Of a stretch of DNA of 10,843 nt, positions 1 through 6,653 are shown piece by piece. Origin of the DNA: an uncultured Blautia sp. (GTDB lineage Bacteria; Bacillota; Clostridia; Lachnospirales; Lachnospiraceae); contig CAKROE010000079.1 of assembly GCA_934371915.1 (NCBI GenBank), positions 1 through 10,843 on the forward strand. The letters are read 5' to 3'. The first letter of the stretch is position 1. Each line of letters starts with the position of its first letter. Both the position numbers and the translations under genes were made by a program. The notes under the pieces were generated by a model, which searched no databases, was not told where the DNA came from, and saw only the letters and a program-made list of their open reading frames with translations.

Positions 1-1230
1 ACGAAAGAAATTCTGCAGTCGCCAAACCGCCTGTCCTTTATCACGGTACAAACCACATGCTGCACAAAGGTACAGATAAACACCTGCCTGCTCCAGTTCC
101 TCTCTGGTAAACTCTTTGAGCTGATATTGTTTCAACAGGGCTGCCGCCGTCTGGTCATCACCTTTTATGTGTGCAATATATGCCTGATAAAAATGATATT
201 CCGGATATTCACATCCTGAAACCTTCAGCTGATCCAGAATCCGTTCCGCATGTGACAGCCATATCTCACGATCAGTATGTCCGATACGGTATTCTATATA
301 ATCATGTATAAGCTCTGCTTTATGCTTCTTTTCTTCTCTGTGAATGTCAATACGGATCTGCGGACTCTTTGACGCAGTCACCTGATATCGCAGTTCCTGA
401 TACGGACTTCTTACAATGATCTCCCCAATCTGATTACCGGATTTTAACTGGTCTGCATGAATGACGTAGTTCAGTTTCAGGCAGCTTCCGATAAATTCTT
501 CCTCTGTAACGATCTTACGTTCCGGCTCGAGAAATCCGCCTTTGCTTTCTATATCCAGACGGAGATGTCCCCAGCCGCTCCTCTGGATCTCAAAGGATTC
601 CTGTATGGTCTCTTTGACATTATAAAATTCTGTTTCTGTAGTTTTAAGCGAAATCGAAACTGCTTCTTTTTGTTTCGTGGCAACCAGAAACTCTTCCAGA
701 TTCTGCCACGTAACAGGCTGCTTTGCAAGACCTGCATAAAGTGCCTTCTGTTTCGGATCTGCCCCTGCGATCACCGCTGCAAAATTTTTATCTGTAAAAA
801 TCCGGTAAGCCTCTCTGAAATCCTTACGCGCAATCTCTGTAAGCGCCTCTATATCCCTGACTTCACTTCCAAAGCTTCGCATTTCTTCTTTTACGGCCTG
901 AATCCGAAACGGGATCTTGTACTCACCTGCACTTGAAGTCACACACAGCCAGCCGTTGCATACATCTCCCGGCCGCATGCCTGATCCGTCTATTCCATAA
1001 GGCATCCGCACCGTCGTGCCTGAAAAACGGCTGCTTCCCGGTACAAATCTGCGATTCGAAGACGTCACATATCCCTGAATCCGGTCATTGTTTTCTGTTC
1101 CAAAATAGAGTTCGCCCTGCGCCGTGCTGCCGGCTTCCAACGTAATCTCCAGCCTTTCCTTCGAAAAAAGGAGTTCCGGCTGCTCATATTCAAATTTTCC
1201 GCTCAGTATCTGTTCTATCTTTTTTTTCAA
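1..1230 (-). CDS. DUF5717-family protein, N-terminal 410 residues (gene continues off the left edge)
   Basis: Reading the minus strand from 1230 down to base 1 gives 410 codons without a stop, so the gene is real but cut by the window edge. The protein begins LKKKIEQILSGKFEYEQPEL. From memory this opening and the general layout match the large DUF5717 family of Lachnospiraceae, whose function is unknown. Roughly residues 15-250 look beta-rich, with alternating hydrophobic strands and a conserved-looking Tyr/Phe pattern. Residues about 310-410 are helical with paired-helix spacing, like a tetratricopeptide-type solenoid. I see no signal peptide or membrane segment in this part, which suggests a cytoplasmic protein. 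The start is TTG: an in-frame TGA lies two codons upstream and a good ribosome site precedes the TTG. The gene diverges from sigK. The family call is moderately sure; no function is proposed. Confidence 0.75.
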   Translation of the reverse strand, partial: MKKKIEQILSGKFEYEQPELLFSKERLEITLEAGSTAQGELYFGTENNDRIQGYVTSSNRRFVPGSSRFSGTTVRMPYGIDGSGMRPGDVCNGWLCVTSSAGEYKIPFRIQAVKEEMRSFGSEVRDIEALTEIARKDFREAYRIFTDKNFAAVIAGADPKQKALYAGLAKQPVTWQNLEEFLVATKQKEAVSISLKTTETEFYNVKETIQESFEIQRSGWGHLRLDIESKGGFLEPERKIVTEEEFIGSCLKLNYVIHADQLKSGNQIGEIIVRSPYQELRYQVTASKSPQIRIDIHREEKKHKAELIHDYIEYRIGHTDREIWLSHAERILDQLKVSGCEYPEYHFYQAYIAHIKGDDQTAAALLKQYQLKEFTREELEQAGVYLYLCAACGLYRDKGQAVWRLQNFFR

Positions 1231-1236
1231 TCTGGT

Positions 1237-1242
1237 TCACCT
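1237..1242 (-). promoter_or_regulatory. Ribosome binding site that fixes the TTG start of the DUF5717 gene
   Basis: AGGTGA lies 6 bases before the TTG at 1230. Its last three bases are themselves an in-frame TGA, so translation in this frame cannot begin further upstream. This decides the unusual start codon. Confidence 0.6.
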
Positions 1243-1277
1243 GATCATCCTTGAAATCGTATTTTCGTATTGAAATT

Positions 1278-1306
1278 ATTATACACTACATCGAGGTGAG
1301 AAGCAA
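1278..1306 (-). promoter_or_regulatory. Putative SigA-type promoter of the DUF5717 gene
   Basis: On the minus strand a perfect -10 hexamer TATAAT (1283-1278) follows TTGCTT (1306-1301) with a 17-base spacer. The expected transcript start is near 1271, giving a leader of about 40 bases before the TTG at 1230. The -35 box matches the consensus at only three of six positions. An A-rich tract on the same strand (about 1350-1326) lies just upstream and could act as an UP element. This is a prediction from motif and spacing only. Confidence 0.55.
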
Positions 1307-1361
1307 GAAAACGCCCGGTGCAGGTAATTTTTTCATTATTTTTTTATTTTCTGGGAAAAGC

Positions 1362-1389
1362 ACAGGAAACTTGTCTTTCTCATAGACTA
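1362..1389 (+). promoter_or_regulatory. Candidate SigK-type sporulation promoter of sigK
   Basis: AC at 1362-1363 is followed, after 17 bases, by CATAGACTA at 1381-1389. This fits the consensus known for B. subtilis SigK promoters (AC, 16-17 bases, CATAnnnTA). The distance to the TTG at 1417 leaves a short leader with the ribosome site. SigE promoters share the CATA core, but I see no ATATT-like SigE -35 box at the right distance. A positive self-regulatory loop is therefore an inference. The motif is short and chance matches are possible. Confidence 0.4.
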
Positions 1390-1405
1390 TATAGAAATCC
1401 CCTTT

Positions 1406-1412
1406 GAGGTGG
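1406..1412 (+). promoter_or_regulatory. Ribosome binding site that fixes the TTG start of sigK
   Basis: GAGGTGG ends 4 bases before the TTG at 1417. An in-frame TGA at 1405-1407 closes the frame immediately upstream, so no longer N-terminus is possible. Confidence 0.7.
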
Positions 1413-1416
1413 ACAT

Positions 1417-2037
1417 TTGAAAACATTTTTAAAACCTTTGACTTCCGCTGAGGAAAAGCTTTGCCTCAGACGCTGCCGGGAAGGGGATCCTGAAGCAAAA
1501 CGTATTCTTATTGAGCATAACCTTCGTCTGGTTGCCCACGTTGCAAAAAAATATCAGAACACAGGTGAAGATCTGGAAGATCTGATTTCCATCGGAACGA
1601 TCGGACTGATCAAGGCAATCTCCACATTTGATATTGACCGATCGGCAAGGCTTTCCACTTATGCTGCACGGTGCATCGACAATGAACTCCTGATGATGCT
1701 CCGTTCACGCAAAAAATGTTCCAGAGAAGTCTCTCTATATGAACCGATTGGGACAGACAAAGAAGGAAATGAGATCAGTCTGCTTGATATCATCGAAAGT
1801 CCACCGGTAGACGTCGTTGAAAATTATTCCACACAACAGGACATTCTTCATCTTCTTTCTTCTATAAAAACAATTCTTTCGCCAAAAGAATATCAGGTCA
1901 TCTGTTACCGCTACGGAATCTTTAACGAGCCTGAACTGACTCAGCACGAGATTGCTGTCCGCCTTGATATCAGCCGTTCTTATGTCTCCCGCATTGAAAA
2001 AAACGCACTGAAAAAATTACGAACGCTATTCCATTGA
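1417..2037 (+). CDS. sigK: RNA polymerase sporulation sigma factor SigK, without pro-sequence
   Basis: This 206-residue sigma-70 family protein directs RNA polymerase to late mother-cell sporulation genes (coat, cortex, cell lysis). It resembles B. subtilis SigK closely at LIEHNLRLVAH (31-41), NTGEDLEDLISIGTIGLIK (48-66, the region 2 core that binds RNA polymerase), TYAARCIDNE (81-90) and DKEGNEISLLDI (114-125). Region 4.2, a helix-turn-helix for the -35 box, is at about 174-202 and contains the diagnostic ISRSYVSRIEK. These matches favour SigK over SigE. In B. subtilis about 20 N-terminal residues are cleaved by SpoIVFB. Here the protein starts at the equivalent of the mature form and an in-frame stop sits just upstream, as is known for Clostridioides difficile SigK. 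No skin-type element splits the gene. The start is TTG. It diverges from the DUF5717 gene and is followed after 66 bases by a secreted protein gene. Confidence 0.92.
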   Translation: MKTFLKPLTSAEEKLCLRRCREGDPEAKRILIEHNLRLVAHVAKKYQNTGEDLEDLISIGTIGLIKAISTFDIDRSARLSTYAARCIDNELLMMLRSRKKCSREVSLYEPIGTDKEGNEISLLDIIESPPVDVVENYSTQQDILHLLSSIKTILSPKEYQVICYRYGIFNEPELTQHEIAVRLDISRSYVSRIEKNALKKLRTLFH

Positions 2038-2062
2038 TTTTCTCTGAGAAATCTTCTAAAAT
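2034..2062 (+). promoter_or_regulatory. Putative SigA-type promoter of the DUF5722 gene, overlapping the end of sigK
   Basis: TTGATT (2034-2039) and TAAAAT (2057-2062) are separated by exactly 17 bases. They match the vegetative consensus at 4/6 and 5/6 positions. The -35 box includes the sigK stop codon TGA (2035-2037). The predicted start near 2069 gives a leader of about 35 bases before the ATG at 2104. This would let the downstream gene be expressed outside sporulation. It is a motif-based prediction. Confidence 0.5.
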
Positions 2063-2087
2063 CATAGGTATATCAATCTATGACCGG

Positions 2088-2093
2088 AAGGAG
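2088..2093 (+). promoter_or_regulatory. Ribosome binding site that fixes the start of the DUF5722 gene at 2104
   Basis: AAGGAG lies 10 bases before the ATG at 2104. An earlier in-frame ATG at 2080 would place this site inside the coding region and has no clear ribosome site of its own, so 2104 is preferred. Confidence 0.6.
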
Positions 2094-2103
2094 AACAACT
2101 CTT

Positions 2104-4263
2104 ATGAAAGACAGCAGATATGACTCATTTCTTTCACACATACGTAAACTTTCAGGCTGTGTCCTTATTTTACTGCTTTGCCTGACTTTATGTGGTACAC
2201 TCACCGAACCGGTCCGTGTAAATGCAGCATCAAAACCAGTTTCTATCACTTCCTGTAAACTAAAAGGCAAAAGCAGGATACGTGTTACTGCCACTACCTC
2301 AAACGCACGAAAAATCCATGGTTCCAGATGTTATCTGTTTGCACTGGATCCCGGAAGCAGCCGGATTTCCTCTTCTGCACGCCCGATTGCATCCGCCCGC
2401 AAATCCAAAAAGATGACATTTTCCTGCCGTTCTGCTCAGAATGGCACCAGTCTTCTTTATCATAGTTTTGTGATTGCCTCACGAAACAGCAGAGGAAAAT
2501 ACACGATCATCAGCAGTAAACGTTATATCTCCAACCCCGGAGCACTTGCCGGTTACCGCTACCGTTTTCCCAAAGCGGTTTCCAAAAAAGGGCTGCAGAT
2601 CAACGCAGATATGCTCGAAGATGCTGAAGAGCTGAATGTACATAACTCCGTCATCAATATCGATTTCAGTCAGCTTCTCGCACCTCCTCTCCTGCAGAAT
2701 CCAGCTTATTCCTACGCCTGGAAATATAATGGCAGCACTTACTGGTTTGTAAAAGATTCTGTTTCTTATTATGACCGGCAGCTTCAGTCATTAAAATCTA
2801 CATCCTCCGTCAACAGTGCCGTTCTTCTTTTAAGCTGGCGTGATGATCTGAAAGGACTGATTTATCCACAGGGGCGTTATAAAGGACACAGTTTTTATGC
2901 ATGGAACACCGTCGATTCTTCTGCAAGAAATCAATTACAGGCTACCCTTAATTTTCTTGCCAGACGTTATAGCAGTACCAACGGAAAATACGGACGTATC
3001 GTAAACTGGATCGTCGGAAATGAAGTCAATAATTACTGGACATATAATTATGCAGGATCTAAAACGCTGAATCAGTATGCAAAAATCTATGCTGACCAGT
3101 TCCGTCTGGCATACAATACTCTGACAAGCGTTTATTCCAATGCAAGAGTTTACATTTCACTTGATCATCTGTGGAATACCAACAACGTAAGTGGTACCTT
3201 TGCATCAAGGAAAATGCTGGACAAGTTTGCTTCCAAACTACGTGCCGGAGGTAATATTTCCTGGAATCTTGCCTATCATCCGTACAGTTCTCCGCTGACA
3301 GAACCACGTTTCTGGGCAAACACAAACAGGCAGCTTACAAAATCTCTTTCCTCCCCTGTTATCAATATGGGAAATATTCAGATCCTGACGAATTATATCC
3401 GTCAGAAATACGGTTCCAAAACAAGAATTATTCTTTCAGAACAGGGCTATACCTCCGTACAGAACGGCAAAAATGTAGAAAAACTTCAGGCGGCGGCAAT
3501 TGCTTATTCCTACCTGCTTTCTGAATCCAATAATATGATCGACTCGCTTATCATTCAACGTCAGGTCGATCATCGTGATGAGATCAGACAGGGACTGAAC
3601 CTCGGATTATGGACAACTTCTGCCGGTTCTTCATCTCCTGAAGATGCCAGCTCAAAAAAACTGTCCTGGGATGTTTTCAAATATATGGATACCAGTCGTT
3701 CCCGTGCTGCCACAAAATCTGCAGTATCTGCAATTGGAGTCAGCAGTTGGAAAAAACTGATTCCGACTTACAAAAGTAAACTTTATAACAAAATTTCATG
3801 CAAAATCGGAAAACTTGATCTGGTGAACAGCTACCGAAAGACAGCCTCTGTTTCCGCCAACTGGCAGGCTTATGGTGCCTCGACTCACTTTGGCAGAAGT
3901 GGAAATGATTTCACGATATCTCGCGATACCTCACGTAACAGAAATGTTTCATGGGGATATACACAGAATTTCAGAAAAAAACTCAATTTTTCTTCTTCAC
4001 CGAAATTCTGTACCTCCCTTCGCATAAGTGGTTCCAATAAAGGATATGCACAGATTAAGATACGTTTTTTCAGTGGAAAACAATATTTTGAATGTACCCA
4101 GACGGTTCCCACCGACAGAACCGTACATTTATCCACATCTCTTGCCAAATGGAAATATCGTAAAAAAGTTACAAAAATCCAGATTCTTGCACAACCGGTA
4201 AAAGGCGGGACATGGAGTTCCGATGCACAATTTGCTTTAACAACCCCGGTACGCAGTCGTTAA
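2104..4263 (+). CDS. Secreted DUF5722-family protein with glycoside-hydrolase-like barrel
   Basis: The product has 719 residues from the ATG at 2104. A signal peptide is clear: basic residues near 14-15, a hydrophobic core at about 18-33 and a likely cut after VNA (39-41). Residues about 45-150 look like a beta-sandwich. The DUF5722 region runs from about 160 to 530. It has features of a TIM-barrel glycosidase of the GH-A kind: WIVGNE with Asn306-Glu307, where the acid/base usually sits; AYHPY at 390-394; and ILSEQGYTS with Glu446, where the nucleophile usually sits. Residues about 565-719 look like a separate beta-rich, possibly carbohydrate-binding, domain. No sortase motif or C-terminal membrane anchor is visible, so the protein is probably released or loosely wall-bound. 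The substrate is unknown and the enzymatic role is my inference from the Glu pair. It lies downstream of sigK but seems to have its own promoter, and it ends before a strong terminator. Confidence 0.85.
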   Translation: MKDSRYDSFLSHIRKLSGCVLILLLCLTLCGTLTEPVRVNAASKPVSITSCKLKGKSRIRVTATTSNARKIHGSRCYLFALDPGSSRISSSARPIASARKSKKMTFSCRSAQNGTSLLYHSFVIASRNSRGKYTIISSKRYISNPGALAGYRYRFPKAVSKKGLQINADMLEDAEELNVHNSVINIDFSQLLAPPLLQNPAYSYAWKYNGSTYWFVKDSVSYYDRQLQSLKSTSSVNSAVLLLSWRDDLKGLIYPQGRYKGHSFYAWNTVDSSARNQLQATLNFLARRYSSTNGKYGRIVNWIVGNEVNNYWTYNYAGSKTLNQYAKIYADQFRLAYNTLTSVYSNARVYISLDHLWNTNNVSGTFASRKMLDKFASKLRAGGNISWNLAYHPYSSPLTEPRFWANTNRQLTKSLSSPVINMGNIQILTNYIRQKYGSKTRIILSEQGYTSVQNGKNVEKLQAAAIAYSYLLSESNNMIDSLIIQRQVDHRDEIRQGLNLGLWTTSAGSSSPEDASSKKLSWDVFKYMDTSRSRAATKSAVSAIGVSSWKKLIPTYKSKLYNKISCKIGKLDLVNSYRKTASVSANWQAYGASTHFGRSGNDFTISRDTSRNRNVSWGYTQNFRKKLNFSSSPKFCTSLRISGSNKGYAQIKIRFFSGKQYFECTQTVPTDRTVHLSTSLAKWKYRKKVTKIQILAQPVKGGTWSSDAQFALTTPVRSR

Positions 4264-4280
4264 TTCTGTTTCATGCAGTA

Positions 4281-4321
4281 AAAAAGATCAGATACCAGTA
4301 AATAAGGTGTCTGATCTTTTT
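4281..4321. terminator. Bidirectional rho-independent terminator between converging genes
   Basis: AAAAAGATCAGATACC (4281-4296) pairs with GGTGTCTGATCTTTTT (4306-4321) around a 9-base loop. The stem has 16 pairs with one wobble (T4293 with G4309). The A-run on the left and T-run on the right make it work as an intrinsic terminator on both strands. It lies 17 bases after the stop of the DUF5722 gene and 20 bases beyond the stop of trhP, which ends at 4342 on the other strand. Confidence 0.9.
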
Positions 4322-4341
4322 ATTATAACTGTAACTGTAAT

Positions 4342-5577
4342 TTAATTTTCTGATGCTTCTGCTCGTCTTAAGAGATCGTATTTCTCTATCTCTGTACCAA
4401 AATCTACGGCAAGTTTCTGCTGCGGATGCGGTGCACTCTCCACGGATTCACCATTTTCATCATAAATTGCACGAACTTTCACAGATAAATTTCTTCCGTC
4501 CGGTTTCATGATCTCAATAGTCTCGCCAACACTGAATTTATTTCTCTGGGTAATATGTGCAAATCCTTTCTCATCGACTTCCTCTGCATATCCCAGATAC
4601 GTATATTCTTTGACATAAGTGTTGTTGTCATAAATCTGTGTATTCTGATCCGGTTTTCCATAAAAGAATCCCGTTGTAAACTGTCTGTATGTGCAGTTTG
4701 AAATCTGCTCCTGATACCACGGCATGTTGGCTTTGTATTTCTCAGGAGATTCCAGATAATCATCGATTGCCTTACGGTAAGTTCTCGCAACTGTCGCCAC
4801 ATAAAGAGCAGTCTTCATACGTCCCTCAATCTTCAAACTGTCGATCCCGCTGTTCAGGACATCGTCCATATGCTCGATCATGCAGAGATCCTTTGAATTA
4901 AAGATATAGGTTCCTCTCTCATTTTCATAAACCGGCATGTATTCGCCCGGACGTTTTTCCTCAACCACAGAATATTTCCAGCGACATGGATGTGTACATG
5001 CCCCCTGATTGGCATCTCTTCCCACCAGATAATTACTCAACAGACATCTTCCGGAATAGGAAATACACATTGCCCCATGTATAAACGTCTCAATCTCCAT
5101 ATCATCCGGAATATTCGCTCGGATCTCACGAATCTCTTTCAGAGACAGCTCACGCGCAGTTACGACACGTTTTGCTCCGAGGCGATACCAGAAACGATAA
5201 GTCTCATAATTGGTATTATTTGCCTGTGTACTGATGTGACATTCGATTTCCGGGCAGATTTCACGGGCATAAGTAAAGATCCCCGGATCTGCAATGATCA
5301 GTGCATCCGGTTTTAATTCTTTCAGTTCCTGCAGATATTCACGTACACCCGGAAGGTCATCGTTATGCGCCAGAATATTGACTGTCACATAGACTTTTAC
5401 ACCATGTTCATGTGCAAAAGCGATTCCCTCTGCCATATCTTCTTTTGAAAAGTTCTTTGCCTTCGCACGAAGTCCAAACGCTTCACCACCGATATAAACG
5501 GCATCTGCACCAAATACAACGGCGATCTTAAGGACTTCCAGACTGCTTGCCGGAACCAGCAATTCAATTTTTCTCAT
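4342..5577 (-). CDS. trhP: Peptidase U32-family tRNA U34 hydroxylase (TrhP/YrrO type)
   Basis: This 411-residue protein belongs to the U32 family. Despite the name, its relatives TrhP (E. coli YegQ; B. subtilis YrrN and YrrO) are needed for making 5-hydroxyuridine at position 34 of certain tRNAs. The U32 signature is complete at 163-181 (E-x-F-x2-G-A-M-C-x4-G-x-C-x-L-S). Cys171, Cys178, Cys194 and Cys232 fall at the spacing of the four cysteines that bind a 4Fe-4S cluster in the related protein UbiU; Cys198 is a further candidate. The N-terminal half is a barrel-like domain, and the C-terminal part (about 320-405) looks like the small beta domain of the long form. The length is close to B. 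subtilis YrrO (422). Its ATG overlaps the trmR stop by four bases (ATGA), with GGAGG just upstream, so translation is probably coupled. It is the last gene of the operon. Confidence 0.88.
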   Translation of the reverse strand: MRKIELLVPASSLEVLKIAVVFGADAVYIGGEAFGLRAKAKNFSKEDMAEGIAFAHEHGVKVYVTVNILAHNDDLPGVREYLQELKELKPDALIIADPGIFTYAREICPEIECHISTQANNTNYETYRFWYRLGAKRVVTARELSLKEIREIRANIPDDMEIETFIHGAMCISYSGRCLLSNYLVGRDANQGACTHPCRWKYSVVEEKRPGEYMPVYENERGTYIFNSKDLCMIEHMDDVLNSGIDSLKIEGRMKTALYVATVARTYRKAIDDYLESPEKYKANMPWYQEQISNCTYRQFTTGFFYGKPDQNTQIYDNNTYVKEYTYLGYAEEVDEKGFAHITQRNKFSVGETIEIMKPDGRNLSVKVRAIYDENGESVESAPHPQQKLAVDFGTEIEKYDLLRRAEASEN

Positions 5578-6221
5578 AATTCCTCCTTCACACTCACAGA
5601 AACACCGTCTCCCAATGGAATGATGCTCGTCGTAAGCTGTGGGTGATGCTTCAGTTCAAAAAGATAATCTCTCATTCGTTTATAGATCGTACGATTCCTG
5701 CGCTCCACAAGGTAATGAGACTCGATCAGTTCTCCCTCCTGCAGCACATTGTCCGACATCAGGATCCCGCCCGGTGCAAGAAGCCTTACAACATCCGGCA
5801 GCCAGTGAATATACTGCCCTTTGGCTGCATCCATAAAGATCAGATCATAAGAGTCTTTAAGTTCTTTCAGGATTTCTCCTGCATCTCCTTCCAGAAATGT
5901 GATCTGTTCTTCTCTTCCTGCTTTTTTGAAATTCTCTTTTGCGAGCGGAATGCGTTTTTCGTAATTTTCAATCGTTGTAATATGCAGATCCGGTCTGCCG
6001 TATTGACACATAAGAAGTGTGGAGAAGCCGACGGCTGTCCCTACTTCCAGAATCTTCTGTGGTTTTGCAAGTGCCAGCAGAGTTTTGATGAAGCTCTGCA
6101 TCTCCTTACGTATGATCGGAACTCCCTCAGAAAGAGCAGAACACTCCAGTTCATCAAGAAATGGAGTGTTGCCTGTATCAAGAGAATTTATAAATGTCCG
6201 CATTCTTTCTTCTACGATCAC
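5574..6221 (-). CDS. trmR: tRNA 5-hydroxyuridine methyltransferase TrmR (YrrM)
   Basis: This 215-residue class I SAM-dependent O-methyltransferase is of the catechol-O-methyltransferase-like type. The SAM-binding motif I is KILEVGTAVGFSTLL (56-70). A second acidic motif is TIENYEKR (83-90). FMDAAKGQY (129-137) and SDNVL (156-160) supply Asp131, Asp157 and Asn158 as the likely metal ligands. In B. subtilis the homologue YrrM/TrmR methylates 5-hydroxyuridine at tRNA position 34 to 5-methoxyuridine. The downstream neighbour here is the U32 protein that makes the hydroxylated substrate, which supports this specific role over a small-molecule catechol methyltransferase. The start is GTG at 6221, with GGAGGGAG 7 bases upstream, and overlaps the stop of the preceding gene as GTGA. 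The length agrees with the family. Confidence 0.88.
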   Translation of the reverse strand: MIVEERMRTFINSLDTGNTPFLDELECSALSEGVPIIRKEMQSFIKTLLALAKPQKILEVGTAVGFSTLLMCQYGRPDLHITTIENYEKRIPLAKENFKKAGREEQITFLEGDAGEILKELKDSYDLIFMDAAKGQYIHWLPDVVRLLAPGGILMSDNVLQEGELIESHYLVERRNRTIYKRMRDYLFELKHHPQLTTSIIPLGDGVSVSVKEEL

Positions 6222-6619
6222 GAAGTTACTCCCTCCTGCTCCGCATCTCCCGCAAGAATACCCATGATTCTGGTCGGTGTATATGCGGTGCTGAGAAGAT
6301 AAGTTCCCGGTCTCATCTTGCCGCTGTAATTAGAAAGCTTTTCCTGTATAACAAATACCAGTGTATCTTCGATCAGGCCTTTGCTTTTCAGTGTTTTGGC
6401 AATGTCGTAAGCCGTTGCGTCTTCTTTGATCACAACCGTTACTTCCTGTCCCTCTCCCGGACTCATTGCCTGCTGATTGAAAATATTGTACCCAAACTGG
6501 TATGTGACTTTTCCGATCCAGATGACAAGAACAGCCACACATACATACAGAGCTATTTTGAAAAAACCTCCCGCAACAATGACTCCCGCTGCGCCTACCC
6601 GGTCTTTTGTATCTCCCAT
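6218..6619 (-). CDS. Short MltG/YceG-like membrane protein: anchor plus LysM-like domain, no catalytic domain
   Basis: This protein of 133 residues has one membrane helix at about 18-37 and an outside domain at about 58-124. That domain resembles the LysM-like subdomain of the endolytic murein transglycosylase MltG: VTVVIKEDATAYDIAKTLKS (61-80), followed by GKMRPGTYLLSTAYTP (100-115). In complete MltG proteins (about 340-380 residues) the catalytic domain with its essential Glu follows. Here the reading frame stops cleanly and trmR starts inside the stop codon, so the enzyme part is absent from this locus. The gene occupies the place of B. subtilis yrrL (mltG), next to trmR. It has a good ribosome site (AAAGGAG, 5 bases before ATG). 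It may be a peptidoglycan-binding or regulatory remnant that has become stable. Activity as a transglycosylase is unlikely. Confidence 0.75.
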   Translation of the reverse strand: MGDTKDRVGAAGVIVAGGFFKIALYVCVAVLVIWIGKVTYQFGYNIFNQQAMSPGEGQEVTVVIKEDATAYDIAKTLKSKGLIEDTLVFVIQEKLSNYSGKMRPGTYLLSTAYTPTRIMGILAGDAEQEGVTS

Positions 6620-6653
6620 ATCGGCTCCTTTCTGTCTGTAAAAGCTTCGTGTC

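Noticed and set aside
457..936. Plus-strand open frame of 159 codons within the DUF5717 gene
   Set aside because: The minus-strand frame is continuous over 410 codons with family-like sequence; the plus-strand product is a Cys/Phe-rich shadow.
1237..1248. Mini-frame ATG ATC AGG TGA just before the DUF5717 TTG, considered as a leader peptide
   Set aside because: It has only three sense codons, its only ribosome-like sequence is too close to its ATG, and it merely overlaps the real ribosome site.
2038..2056. Small inverted repeat GATTT/AAATC after the sigK stop, considered as a terminator
   Set aside because: The stem is AT-rich and short with no following T-run; the bases are better explained as promoter spacer.
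5643..6302. Plus-strand open frame of 219 codons opposite trmR
   Set aside because: It is antisense to a well-supported gene, is Cys/Phe/Ser-rich like other shadow frames, and has no recognisable domain or ribosome site.
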